Below, in pieces: positions 1 through 8,372 of a stretch of DNA of 38,996 bases (position 1 is its first letter; each line of letters starts with the position of its first letter). Below the pieces are notes generated by a model that was given only the letters and a program-made list of their open reading frames with translations, was not told the origin of the DNA and made no database searches. The position numbers and the translations under genes were made by a program. Source of the stretch: JANMZO01 sp031383405 (GTDB taxonomy: Bacteria; Actinomycetota; Acidimicrobiia; Acidimicrobiales; JANYDT01); contig JANMZO010000086.1 in assembly GCA_031383405.1 (NCBI GenBank), forward strand, positions 1 to 38,996. Direction: 5' to 3'.

Positions 1-928
1 ACGAAGGCGAAACCGCCACCGCCAGGTCGACCGGTCGGGAGTACCCGAGATACTGCGAATGGCTCGCGCTCAGAACTGATCCACTCAGGTAGGCAACGAG
101 AACCGCCAGAATCGGCACCTGCAGCGCGAACAGCGCAGCCACGCCCACAACTGAGGCCGCGGGAAACCAGATCCGCACCCCCCGGACATGGAGTGGACCG
201 AGCCGAATGGCGCGCACCGTACCCGTCATTCCGTGCCGCTGTATGAACAGCGGCTCGACCCGCGAGAACTTCGCATGACGGAGCAGCTGCCGAAACGTGA
301 CGCGCTCATCCGGATGCGTGACGAGACGGTCGTCGACAAAGTTCCATGTGACCCCACTCGCCGCCAGCCGAAGACCGAGATCGGTGTCTTCGCGGAACGG
401 GTACGGCCACGATTCCTCGAACCCTCCCACGGCGAGAAACGATTCGCGTGAGACGAGCAGACACGCAGCTAGAAAGCCCCCGGCGACAAGGCGCTGGACC
501 CGACGCCACCGCCAACTCCCATTCTCAGCGCGCTTATCACTGACGATCGAGAACTCCAGCGCTTCGTTGGTCGAACGGGTCGTCGCAAATCGACCGGCCG
601 CCTCAAGCGCCGGTGCGCCGATCGCGACGTCGTCGTCGATGAACAGGACCCACGGGCCCGATGCCGATCGGGCCCCGAAATTCCTCGCAGCGGAGGGTCC
701 TTTGGCGGGGCCGCGCACGACGTTCGTCATACGATGAACCGACTCGGAGAGCAGCGGTTCAAACGCCTTGACGACCGCCCCCGAACCCGTGTCGTCGACA
801 ACCACGATCTCGATGTCGGAACCGACCAGAACACGGACCGACCGCACCAGCGCCACCGCCAGCTCATGACGCACCGAGGGGATGACGACCGAGAACCCAC
901 CGGGTAGCGGGAAAAGTGACGCGTCCAC
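1..928 (-). CDS. Family 2 glycosyltransferase with C-terminal membrane part (3' end outside window)
   Basis: The reverse strand is open from a GTG at 928 to the window edge, about 309 codons. The N-terminus reads FSVVIPS and is followed by EIVVVDDTGSG, the usual GT-A nucleotide-binding start. GPSAARNFGA and the DXD-type FIDDDV come next, then GGFEESWPYPFREDTDLGLRL, which fits the acceptor-side acidic motif of GT2 enzymes. Near the window edge a hydrophobic stretch (AASVVGVAALFALQVPILAV) suggests a membrane anchor or channel-forming region. It probably transfers a sugar from an NDP-sugar to a lipid-linked glycan at the inner face of the membrane. The chosen GTG lies 7 nt after TAGGTT (936-941), a -10-like box, so the mRNA may be leaderless; an in-frame TTG 9 nt upstream is the alternative start. 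The family is clear, the sugar is unknown. Confidence 0.85.
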   Translation of the reverse strand, partial: MDASLFPLPGGFSVVIPSVRHELAVALVRSVRVLVGSDIEIVVVDDTGSGAVVKAFEPLLSESVHRMTNVVRGPAKGPSAARNFGARSASGPWVLFIDDDVAIGAPALEAAGRFATTRSTNEALEFSIVSDKRAENGSWRWRRVQRLVAGGFLAACLLVSRESFLAVGGFEESWPYPFREDTDLGLRLAASGVTWNFVDDRLVTHPDERVTFRQLLRHAKFSRVEPLFIQRHGMTGTVRAIRLGPLHVRGVRIWFPAASVVGVAALFALQVPILAVLVAYLSGSVLSASHSQYLGYSRPVDLAVAVSPS

Positions 929-954
929 GCCTGTCAACCTACTGGCGCGGTCCA

Positions 955-1029
955 CGGGTGCCGGATCCTCGGGTGCCGGATCCACGGGTCATGGGCCACC
1001 CGGTCATGGACAGGCCGGTCATCGGCCAC
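955..1029. repeat. Five imperfect 15-bp tandem repeats
   Basis: Units start at 955, 970, 985, 1000 and 1015. The first two are nearly identical (cgggtgccggatcc), and the last three share ggtcat at the same phase. The array fills the gap between the WbsX-like gene and the next glycosyltransferase and runs over the WbsX stop codon at 1019-1021. In minus-strand transcription it lies just ahead of the glycosyltransferase start. Function unknown. Confidence 0.7.
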
Positions 1030-2128
1030 CAAGTATTCCCGAACGGATCGCGTCGGGGTATGACCCGTCGTTCCAGGCATCGGGTTCGAAGTAGGAACCT
1101 TCCGCCCACTCGTTGAGCGCAAATACGCCAACCAAACGCGCACCGCTCGAAGCGGACGCGCGAGTCCAACGTTCAATCACGTCAGGAGTCAGTCCCTCCA
1201 TCACCGTGCCGGCTTTTGCATTCCGTGGCGTGTTGTCCCACCCGACAAGAACACCCGGACAGAACCGACTGTCGTTCTTCCGCTGAGTTTCCTGGTCGCG
1301 CAGGACCTCCGGCAGATCAAGCTGCAGCCGACGCGGCCCTCTGCTCGTGCGGACACGTTTTGCGACTTTCCGGATCAGACTCTCCCTCGTAGCCTTGGCC
1401 GGGATCGGGAGGAGCTTCTGCAACCGACCGGGCTTCACAAGCGAACGTACGTAATACGACGAGGGGAAGGGCGTAACGAAGTGTGCCCACTCAGGACCCG
1501 GATCGTCGGGGGCATGTTTGAAACCGAGGAGGCTGGCATTCTGACTCGATTCCAACTGCAGCAGGAAGCGTTTCAGCTCGGGGTCGTCGCCATCACGGTA
1601 AACGCCGAACAGGGGCTTGCCGCCGACCCGGAAGTAGTTCGCATGCGAAAACGCACCAGCGAGAAACGCGGTGTGACTGCGTGTGTCGGCGTCGTCGTAC
1701 CTCTGTTCCAGGATCACTGAGGAATCCGACGAAAACCACGTTCGCTTCCACGACTCATTGACCCAGCAGAGAAAAACCGGCAGTTCGGAATGCTGGAGCA
1801 AGGTGTCGACACCCACAGCGAGCGGGCGCTGGCCGGTGAACCAGTAATGGTAGATGGCCAGCGAACTGAATCCAAGGTCACGAGCGAAGCGTGAGATCTG
1901 TCGAACCGTCTCGGGATTCGACAGGTCGTAAAGCCCAAGCGCGGTCGGGATCTTCGGCTGACGATGGCCAGCGTATAGGGGACGGGCACTGAGGGTCGTC
2001 ACCCAGTCGGAGAATCCCGGTCCCCACGCGCTGTCGTTGTTCGTGTCGCGATGGAACTGCGGGAGCACATACGCAAAGAACGCGGTTGACGGGTCAGGAC
2101 CCTGGTCGTTGGAGGGTGGAGGGTTCAT
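1019..2128 (-). CDS. WbsX-type glycan biosynthesis enzyme (GH99-like domain)
   Basis: This 369-residue protein carries the hallmarks of the WbsX family: AYVLPQFHRDTNND near the N-terminus, then WGPGFSDW, GHRQPKIP, LGLYDL, AIYHYWF, and a C-terminal FALNEWAEGSYFEPD. WbsX proteins are found in O-antigen and exopolysaccharide loci, often fused to or beside glycosyltransferases, and have a GH99-like TIM-barrel. Their exact reaction is not settled. No signal peptide is visible, so it should act in the cytoplasm on nucleotide- or lipid-linked intermediates. It lies 65 bp after the flippase gene start-side neighbour in the same minus-strand run of glycan genes. Length and motif order match the family, so it looks intact. 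Confidence 0.85.
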   Translation of the reverse strand: MNPPPSNDQGPDPSTAFFAYVLPQFHRDTNNDSAWGPGFSDWVTTLSARPLYAGHRQPKIPTALGLYDLSNPETVRQISRFARDLGFSSLAIYHYWFTGQRPLAVGVDTLLQHSELPVFLCWVNESWKRTWFSSDSSVILEQRYDDADTRSHTAFLAGAFSHANYFRVGGKPLFGVYRDGDDPELKRFLLQLESSQNASLLGFKHAPDDPGPEWAHFVTPFPSSYYVRSLVKPGRLQKLLPIPAKATRESLIRKVAKRVRTSRGPRRLQLDLPEVLRDQETQRKNDSRFCPGVLVGWDNTPRNAKAGTVMEGLTPDVIERWTRASASSGARLVGVFALNEWAEGSYFEPDAWNDGSYPDAIRSGILGGR

Positions 2129-2193
2129 GGGAGCGGAGCATCTTTCAGCAGGGACGGATCAATGTTGTGCGGTGGCGAGGCCATGAGAAACGT

Positions 2194-3720
2194 TCAGTTC
2201 GGCTCGACGGGCAGGAACCGGTCCGTTACCTTCGCGGCCAACGCATAAACGGAACGACGGTCATCGGAAGTCAGCCCGAAGAAGAAGAGCAGTGCCGCAG
2301 CCATGGGTGCCGCAGCGAAACGAACGACCGGATTCCGGGCGAAGGCCACATCAACGGTCGCCAACCCGACGAACGGGAGACAGATACTCCACATGCGAAG
2401 TGTCGTCGACAACCAGAATCGCGAGTTTCGCCCACTACGGAAACGGCCGGGGAACCCAGAGATACCGTAGATGGCGAGCGAACTGAAACCGCCGATGACC
2501 GTGCCTATGGCCACACCCTTCGCTCCGAACCGGTAGCCCAGAAACACGCTCGCCGTGATATTGACGACCGCCTCCACCACCGCTGCGGCGCGGGTGATGA
2601 AGTGGTTGTCACCGTTGAGCGAATACAGGGCCAAAGGAGCGGGCAGCTGTCTGATCATTGTGGTCGACAGAAGAAGAACGGTCGACGTGATGGCGGCATT
2701 GCCCAAGGACCTCCCACCGAGAATGCGTAAGGTGAAGGGGGCGACGAGCATCATCGCGACCGCCATCGCCAAGATCCCTCCGCTCGAAAGCCGGTACATC
2801 GCTTCAAGCAGCTTGGAGCTGTCGTGCTGTGACTTGATCGCAAGAGCGGGGATGAGCGGAAGAAGCAGACCTCCGAGAACCGTCACCACCAAACCGTTGA
2901 GTTGGCTGGCCAAGGAGTAGGAACCGAGGCTTGTGTGATCGGTCATGCTCACGATTATCGGGTCGGCGCCGGTGATCACCGTGGTGGCCGCCATCCAGAC
3001 GAAAAGTGTGATGCTCTGCGGAGTCTTCTTCGTGTAACTGCGAACCTTGCGTGGCCGCCTCAGACACCTAAGGCCGCGCTCCCTCACCACCGTGAACATC
3101 GAAAGCAGGAACGTCACCAAGAGACCGAACGCAAGGGCCAAAGCCACGCCAGGCGCGCCGAATCCCATGAACGCCAACGCAATCGCAACGCCCACCGAAA
3201 CGAGCCGGGAAATCACCTGTACGGTACCGGCGCTACCAACCCTCCCGGTCCCGTTCAGATAACCCATCAACGCCGCCGACGGCAAGGACACGCAACTCGC
3301 CACGCCCAAAATCAACAGCGAGCGGTCGAACGCACGGTATTCATTCGGGGCGACCGAACTGAACAGCGTGCGTCGGGCCGCGAACACCGTGAAGAACCCG
3401 ACCAGGGCCAGCACCCCATGGAACGCGAGTATCCAGAAGGCCCGGGAAATCTCAACGTCAACGGCATCGTCTCCCCGTTGGTGAACGGCCACCTGGCGGG
3501 ACGTATCGGCCTGGATTCCGAACTCCGCGAGGGCCACGTAGCCGGTTACACTCAACGCAAGCGAAAGCAGGCCGTAACTATCGCCACCGATCTTTCTGAT
3601 GAGGATGGGCGTCGAAACCGCAGAAAGAACCACGAGCGCGGCCGACTTGAAGGTGTTCAGCGCTCCTTCTCTCGCCACCCGCGCCATCAAGTTGGCCGAA
3701 GGCTCCGGTCGGACCCTCAT
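2194..3720 (-). CDS. Wzx-like polysaccharide flippase
   Basis: The product is 508 residues with 12-14 predictable hydrophobic segments separated by short charged loops. It begins VAREGALNTFKSAALVVLSAVS with IRKIGGDSYGLLSLALS, the typical start of Wzx/MATE-like oligosaccharide flippases of the MVF superfamily. Its likely role is to turn undecaprenyl-linked repeat units from the inner to the outer face of the membrane for polymerisation. The ATG at 3718-3720 overlaps the stop of the upstream glycosyltransferase as ATGA, which implies translational coupling; I prefer it to the in-frame start 13 codons upstream. With the polymerase at 8373 and the co-polymerase at 15075, it completes a Wzx/Wzy/Wzz-type pathway. 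Confidence 0.85.
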   Translation of the reverse strand: MRVRPEPSANLMARVAREGALNTFKSAALVVLSAVSTPILIRKIGGDSYGLLSLALSVTGYVALAEFGIQADTSRQVAVHQRGDDAVDVEISRAFWILAFHGVLALVGFFTVFAARRTLFSSVAPNEYRAFDRSLLILGVASCVSLPSAALMGYLNGTGRVGSAGTVQVISRLVSVGVAIALAFMGFGAPGVALALAFGLLVTFLLSMFTVVRERGLRCLRRPRKVRSYTKKTPQSITLFVWMAATTVITGADPIIVSMTDHTSLGSYSLASQLNGLVVTVLGGLLLPLIPALAIKSQHDSSKLLEAMYRLSSGGILAMAVAMMLVAPFTLRILGGRSLGNAAITSTVLLLSTTMIRQLPAPLALYSLNGDNHFITRAAAVVEAVVNITASVFLGYRFGAKGVAIGTVIGGFSSLAIYGISGFPGRFRSGRNSRFWLSTTLRMWSICLPFVGLATVDVAFARNPVVRFAAAPMAAALLFFFGLTSDDRRSVYALAAKVTDRFLPVEPN

Positions 3721-4952
3721 GGCGAGCAGATGATCTCGGCAACGCTCCGACGGCTCCACCGGGCATCGCTCAACAGGTTGGACACGGGCCCCTCCGCCGT
3801 CTTGGTGTCGGAGCGGGCCCGACGAGCGTCGACCGCGGCGCCGATGGCTTGGGCAAGCGAGGCCGGGTCACCATCGGAGAACGTCTTGTGGAGCTGGTGA
3901 CCGGAAAGTTCTTTTCCCATCGCCGTCTGGTTCGACGCAACCATTGACTTTCCTAGGCTGCACCCTTCAAAGAAGACACCGGACAAATCCGTGGCATAGG
4001 CGTCGGCCCGGTGAGCGAACACCAGAACGTCACAGGCGTTCACGACGCCCAGGTACTCATAGCGGCTGAGTGATCCTTGGAGAACCTGAAGATTCGCGCC
4101 CGGTCGAGCGATGAGCCGGTCGGCGGCTCCCTGGGTTTCACGACGACCGTCGGATGGATGGGACTGAATGAGAAAGTGGATATCCCCGCGGTCACCCAAC
4201 CGTTGAACGGCGTCGACCGCCACATCGAATCCTTTCCCGTAGGTCGACACGCCAAGCACTCCGACCACCACGCGACCGGCGGGAACCTCAATCGGCTCAT
4301 GGGTCAGATCACTGACCGGGAGCGGGACGAGTTCAGCGGTGAAACCCGGCAGTGCCGCGTTGTCAGGGCTGTGAGCAACGACTCGCACATCGGTACAGTT
4401 TCGCAGTAGCCGAGACGCGACCGAGAAGAGCCGTCCGGATTTCTCCGCGGGGCGGTTGTGGACGCACAGCACGACGCGTTCGATCCGGCGTCGGCGAAGC
4501 CGGTTGGCGAGCCAAACGGCAGCCCCCAACCCGATCGAGTTCTCGGGAAACGTGTTGAGAAGCACGACCCGGCGGACGGTGCTGTTACGCGAACACAAGC
4601 GACGCACCGTGTTGACGAACATATCGAAATTGCCGAGAACCAGACCGGCTGCGACCCGGACCCGAACCGGAAGCGAACGGGAGCTTCTGAACAGGAGCTG
4701 GTGGTACACGCGAAACGTAGGCTCAACGCGCACACCGGCTATCGGCAACTCGCCCGGAACCGCGGTTCGGTTGGCCAGCAGCAACGATTCGCGGGCACCG
4801 TCACCACCGTCAAGACCTTCGGCCACCGAAGTCAGCTCGCGAACCTCCGCCGCAATCGTCTGGAGGTAGCCCAGGTTATGCCCGGCCGGGGACTGAAACG
4901 TGTTATCCAGATAGAGAATCGCGTTCAGCGGACACCGACCGGGCTCAATCAT
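3717..4952 (-). CDS. GT-B type glycosyltransferase (group 1-like)
   Basis: The product is 411 residues. The C-terminal half has the GT4 layout: VVVGVLGVSTYGKGFDVAVDAV (donor-domain start), HFLIQSHPSD, LSRYEYLGVVNACDVLVFAHR, and an acidic donor-site segment DLSGVFFEGCSLGKSMVAS in place of the usual EGFGLPxLEA. The N-terminal half (LYLDNTFQSPAGHNLGYLQ) fits an acceptor domain. It is probably a cytoplasmic or membrane-associated retaining transferase adding one sugar of the repeat unit. The ATG at 4950-4952 overlaps the preceding methyltransferase stop (ATGA), and its own stop overlaps the flippase start, so three genes are coupled. Substrate is unknown. Confidence 0.75.
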   Translation of the reverse strand: MIEPGRCPLNAILYLDNTFQSPAGHNLGYLQTIAAEVRELTSVAEGLDGGDGARESLLLANRTAVPGELPIAGVRVEPTFRVYHQLLFRSSRSLPVRVRVAAGLVLGNFDMFVNTVRRLCSRNSTVRRVVLLNTFPENSIGLGAAVWLANRLRRRRIERVVLCVHNRPAEKSGRLFSVASRLLRNCTDVRVVAHSPDNAALPGFTAELVPLPVSDLTHEPIEVPAGRVVVGVLGVSTYGKGFDVAVDAVQRLGDRGDIHFLIQSHPSDGRRETQGAADRLIARPGANLQVLQGSLSRYEYLGVVNACDVLVFAHRADAYATDLSGVFFEGCSLGKSMVASNQTAMGKELSGHQLHKTFSDGDPASLAQAIGAAVDARRARSDTKTAEGPVSNLLSDARWSRRSVAEIICSP

Positions 4953-5659
4953 TTCTTGATGAGTTCCAATGCACCGAACGTGTACCGGCGCCGGGCGAAC
5001 CAAATCGGTCGACCCTTCGCCTCCAGGGTAATAGGGCCGGATGGAAACAGACCGTAGCGGGCCGCGTCCTCAAAAAAAGCCTCGACCTCAGACCGCGAGA
5101 ATATGTTCCACGGCAACCCGAACAGCGGGCTGTTGGACGTGTCTATCTTGTCGGGCCAGTAGTCGAATGACGCGAGAAACGAACCACCCGGCTTCAACAC
5201 CCGGGCGACCTCGGTGAGCAGTGCGCCCCGGTCAAATCCATGCTCGATCACCGAAACCGCGGTCACGTGATCGAAGGACAAATTTCGGAATGGCGTGCGC
5301 ATCATGTCGGCTGCGATCAGGTTTGCGCCCTCCGGCGAATGAGCCGGAAAAGCAAGGTCGACCCCATACGCGGCCTGAAACCCCGACTTTGCGAGGATCG
5401 CCAGAATCTCCGAACGGAATGCGCCGACATCAAGAACCGACTTCGATTTCTCCGAGAGACCAATCCGGTCGAGCATCCACACCAGGTCCCAACTCTTGCG
5501 CGAGTCGCCGACCACCAACTCCGGCGCAAACCGCTTGAGAACCGGTGTATGAACCCATGGACCCCGCGCGAACGACAGCCCCATCGATTTCAGGCGGCGT
5601 CGGGCCACGAAATTCTGTCGGTGACTTTTCAATACTTCGCAGGACACGCTTCGATCCAC
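4949..5659 (-). CDS. Class I SAM-dependent methyltransferase
   Basis: This 236-residue protein has the Rossmann SAM-binding motif SVLDVGAFRSEILAIL near residue 75, followed by YGVDLAF (acidic end of strand 2), IAADMMRTPF, HVTAVSVIEHGF and LKPGGSFLASFDYWPD. This is the Methyltransf_11/25 layout. In this locus it most likely decorates a sugar or a lipid-linked oligosaccharide by O-methylation, which is inferred from context. The start used is GTG at 5659; the methionine 25 codons downstream (5584) is an alternative but would leave the fold core untouched. Its stop overlaps the next glycosyltransferase start. Confidence 0.8.
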   Translation of the reverse strand: MDRSVSCEVLKSHRQNFVARRRLKSMGLSFARGPWVHTPVLKRFAPELVVGDSRKSWDLVWMLDRIGLSEKSKSVLDVGAFRSEILAILAKSGFQAAYGVDLAFPAHSPEGANLIAADMMRTPFRNLSFDHVTAVSVIEHGFDRGALLTEVARVLKPGGSFLASFDYWPDKIDTSNSPLFGLPWNIFSRSEVEAFFEDAARYGLFPSGPITLEAKGRPIWFARRRYTFGALELIKK

Positions 5660-5746
5660 TTCCGGTCATTGTTTTGGGTTTCAAGGGAGGGGCCACATGG
5701 CCCATCGAGGATGTACGGTCATCATCGGACCCGTAACCCATATCGG

Positions 5747-6739
5747 TCACGTGGTGGCTTTTCCACGGTCGCGTGACCGCTGCACATCGTATTCGAAGAT
5801 CGTCGTGTCGGAGCCGGCACGCGCGAAACGTGCCCTCGTGATGGAAAGGGCCAGCTTTACCGGGAGAAGGGCTACGACGTCGAACCCCGGGCGTTCCCAG
5901 GCCGGAGCGTCGGGAAACGCAGCCCGGCGATTGGTGAACGTAAGGGTGTGGCGCGCCCGGAATTCAATCAGACGCGCGACCCGGTGCGGAAAGGTGGCAG
6001 GGAAATACGACGGCCAGTCCTTTTCCGGTACAACCATCTTCACCAGCCGGGGCCACTGCAGCGTCCAGACCCGCAGGGCTCGGACCTCCCAGTGTGCAAC
6101 CCCGTACTTCACCGTCAGTGCCGGCGTTGCGAGTATCGCCACCTGGGCAAGCGGTCGTTCGAGAATCACACCGACATGCACGAACTCCGTGCCGAAGTAC
6201 CGCGTTACGTCGTGATCCACCCAGATCGACCGACGGATGACCACCGCTCCGATGAAGGTGAGCAGTTGCGAATGCTTGGCGAAGAAGGGAGCTACCGATG
6301 TGCCGGTCACCGGTGTTTCCGCAGGATCGATCGGTCCGGCTGTCATCGAACCCGCCAATGGCTCACCTGCAGTGCCCCGTACGCGTCCGTCGAGCAGCAG
6401 AACGTCGACCGCAGGATGGGCGGACAGATATGCGAGGATCCTCTCCACCGCGTCAGCGTCGGCCAGATCATCGTCGGTGAACAGCCAGCAGTAGTCTCCC
6501 GACGCCAGATGCATCGACATGTCGTAGTCGAAGTCGACCCCGTTGGGCTTTTCCGTTCGATGGACCCGGGCCCCCTTTTCATCGGCCGCACTGAACTTCC
6601 CGGTCGTCGAAGACTCAACCACGACAATCTCGACCGGTCGACCCGACGTCTGCCGGGACAGCCGTTCAACCTGATCAACCAGCGCTGCGGGTCGGTCTTT
6701 CGAGGCGATACAGATCGAAAGAACGGGCGTTTTTTTCAT
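5747..6739 (-). CDS. Family 2 glycosyltransferase
   Basis: The product is 330 residues from the ATG at 6737-6739. It opens with TPVLSICIASKDRPAALVDQVERLS, then EIVVVESSTTG, and has a strongly acidic DXD region (YCWLFTDDDLADADAVERIL), all GT-A/GT2 hallmarks. The middle contains FFAKHSQLLTFIGAVVIRR, typical of acceptor recognition in wall or O-antigen transferases. No convincing membrane span is seen. An upstream in-frame start (6856) exists but would overlap the C-methyltransferase by about 100 bp, so I chose the internal ATG, 14 bp after that gene's stop. Substrate is unknown. Confidence 0.8.
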   Translation of the reverse strand: MKKTPVLSICIASKDRPAALVDQVERLSRQTSGRPVEIVVVESSTTGKFSAADEKGARVHRTEKPNGVDFDYDMSMHLASGDYCWLFTDDDLADADAVERILAYLSAHPAVDVLLLDGRVRGTAGEPLAGSMTAGPIDPAETPVTGTSVAPFFAKHSQLLTFIGAVVIRRSIWVDHDVTRYFGTEFVHVGVILERPLAQVAILATPALTVKYGVAHWEVRALRVWTLQWPRLVKMVVPEKDWPSYFPATFPHRVARLIEFRARHTLTFTNRRAAFPDAPAWERPGFDVVALLPVKLALSITRARFARAGSDTTIFEYDVQRSRDRGKATT

Positions 6740-6753
6740 TGAGGTGCGCTTGG

Positions 6754-7989
6754 TCAGTCGCCCACAATTTCTATCTCGGGCAACGGGAAGATCAAGCGTC
6801 CTCCCTTTCGCAAATACTCCGTTTCCCGTTTGACGATACCCTCGCGGAAGTGCCACGGAAGGACGAGAAGATAGTCAGGATCGCGAGCGCGCATTTCATC
6901 CTCGGAGATGATCGGAATCTTGGTTCCCGGCGTCTCACGGCCGAACTTGTCAGGGTTGACTTCCGCAATCGCCGGGACCAGCTCATTGTCGATTCCGCAG
7001 AACTGGAGCATCACATTGCCCTTTGTCGAGGCTCCGTAACCCATGATCTCATTACCCGAAGACCGGAGAGTCTTTATCAATGCGCCGAGATCATCGCGAT
7101 GGCGGTAGACACGGTCTTCGAAGTGTCGGAACGGCGTTGGCGTCGAGAGGTCCATTCGCTTCTCCTGCTCCAGGAGCCAACCGACCAACGGAGCCTCGGC
7201 GCCTGATGAGTGCCCCTTCTTCATAGCCGTCACGGCGAAGCTTCCCCCGTTCACACTGTTGAACCGCACAGCGGTGACCTCCATGTCGGCAGCGTCGAGA
7301 ATTCGCATCACCACTTCAAGGGAGTAGTACTCGATGTGTTCGTGGCAGACGGTGTCGTAGGCATTCGACCGGAGCATCGACGGCATGTACGACTGCTCGA
7401 AGTGCCACACGCCATCATCGTCAAGACAATCGGCAACCTGTCGGGCGAACGCAATCGGATCCTCAAGGTCGTAGAACATGGCGATCGAGGTGATAATTTT
7501 CGCCTTTTTTGTCGACAGCTGCGCGAATGTTTCAGCGCTGAAGAACGCTGCCATCGCCACTATTTCCGAGGAATGATATGAACGGAACTTATCTACTGTC
7601 GGATCAATGCCAAGTCGCCGTATTCCATCTACCGTATAAGAGTTCAGCAGCGTGCCGTCATTACACCCGATATCCAGAACAACGTCGCCAGTCGAGAGGT
7701 TCGTGAGCTTGGCCAGGCGGGCCGATTTACCGGCCAGGTGCGCGACCATCGAGGCATTGAGACCGGACCGGTAGCCGTAATTGTCGCCGTACATTTCCTC
7801 GGCATCGTATGAGTGATGCAACTGCAAAAGCGTGCACGATGCGCACCAGACGAGCTCAAGCGGACCGGATTCCACCACTTCACCCGGTTTCGGAAAAACT
7901 CCGGTCAGTGCCTGCTCCCCGAGATGCAACATCGACCGCAGTGAAGCCGCGTGGCAGACTCGGCATACGTCGGTGGCTTTGTAGGACAT
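6754..7989 (-). CDS. Sugar C-methyltransferase-type SAM enzyme with N-terminal zinc ribbon
   Basis: The 411-residue product has three recognisable parts. Residues 1-65 hold a four-cysteine zinc-binding unit (CRVC ... CASC). The middle has a SAM Rossmann motif, DVVLDIGCNDGTLLNSY, with HFEQSYMPSML and a CHEHIEYYSL segment typical of this family. The C-terminal domain has GYGASTKGNVMLQFCGI, the signature of the C-methyltransferase C-terminal region. This architecture (Methyltransf_13/11/14) is shared with TDP-hexose 3-C-methyltransferases, but many relatives in polysaccharide loci have other sugar substrates. Role: modification of a nucleotide-linked keto-sugar, inferred from family. It heads the minus-strand group 6754 -> 1, with an unusual hairpin at 8078-8112 upstream. 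Confidence 0.85.
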   Translation of the reverse strand: MSYKATDVCRVCHAASLRSMLHLGEQALTGVFPKPGEVVESGPLELVWCASCTLLQLHHSYDAEEMYGDNYGYRSGLNASMVAHLAGKSARLAKLTNLSTGDVVLDIGCNDGTLLNSYTVDGIRRLGIDPTVDKFRSYHSSEIVAMAAFFSAETFAQLSTKKAKIITSIAMFYDLEDPIAFARQVADCLDDDGVWHFEQSYMPSMLRSNAYDTVCHEHIEYYSLEVVMRILDAADMEVTAVRFNSVNGGSFAVTAMKKGHSSGAEAPLVGWLLEQEKRMDLSTPTPFRHFEDRVYRHRDDLGALIKTLRSSGNEIMGYGASTKGNVMLQFCGIDNELVPAIAEVNPDKFGRETPGTKIPIISEDEMRARDPDYLLVLPWHFREGIVKRETEYLRKGGRLIFPLPEIEIVGD

Positions 7990-8077
7990 GAAATCTGATG
8001 CCTTTCACCCCGGGACGGGGTTCGGTAAACGTCTTAGCTCCGATGGCCAAAGGACAGCCGCTCGTGTTGAAATGTGA

Positions 8078-8112
8078 AATCGGAGCCATTCACACCTCAG
8101 TGTGATCCGATT
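8078..8112. promoter_or_regulatory. Interrupted 13-bp dyad in a divergent intergenic region
   Basis: AATCGGA (8078-8084) pairs with TCCGATT (8106-8112), and TCACAC (8090-8095) pairs with GTGTGA (8100-8105). Together they give a 13-bp stem with a 5-nt bulge on one side and a CTCA loop. The dyad lies between the divergent C-methyltransferase (start 7989) and polymerase (start 8373) genes, where an operator would be expected. The rest of 7990-8372 holds no convincing gene; an open frame extends back from the polymerase to 8154 but its composition is unlike a membrane protein. Confidence 0.45.
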
Positions 8113-8372
8113 GTACTGGCAGAGACGGCGAAAACCCCGTCTTCGCGTGGCCCATGGTCGCACGCGGGATCACGTATCCGCCCCCGGGCTCCGGAAATGA
8201 GCTCTTCCGGTATCCACCAGATTCACAACAATTCATGGTAAGGAAAAGCAAGGAAACTCGCGAGCGACAGCCGCCCGCCGCTCGGGCGGTCCCGCCTGCG
8301 GGGACCCCTACCCACGATACTGTTGGAGGCCCACCAAGAGGCAGTGGCAATGGCAGTAGCAAAGGGAGGCCC

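Noticed and set aside
188..737. Plus-strand open frames across the first glycosyltransferase
   Set aside because: They are shadows: the minus strand has clear GT2 motifs over the same bases, and the plus frames are Arg/Pro/Ser-rich with no domain.
2086..3900. Long plus-strand frames opposite the flippase
   Set aside because: Composition rich in R, H, E and G with no recognisable fold; the minus strand encodes a standard membrane flippase.
8154..8372. N-terminal extension of the Wzy-like protein
   Set aside because: Pro/Gly/Arg-rich, contains the divergent regulatory region, and a ribosome-like site stands directly before GTG 8373.
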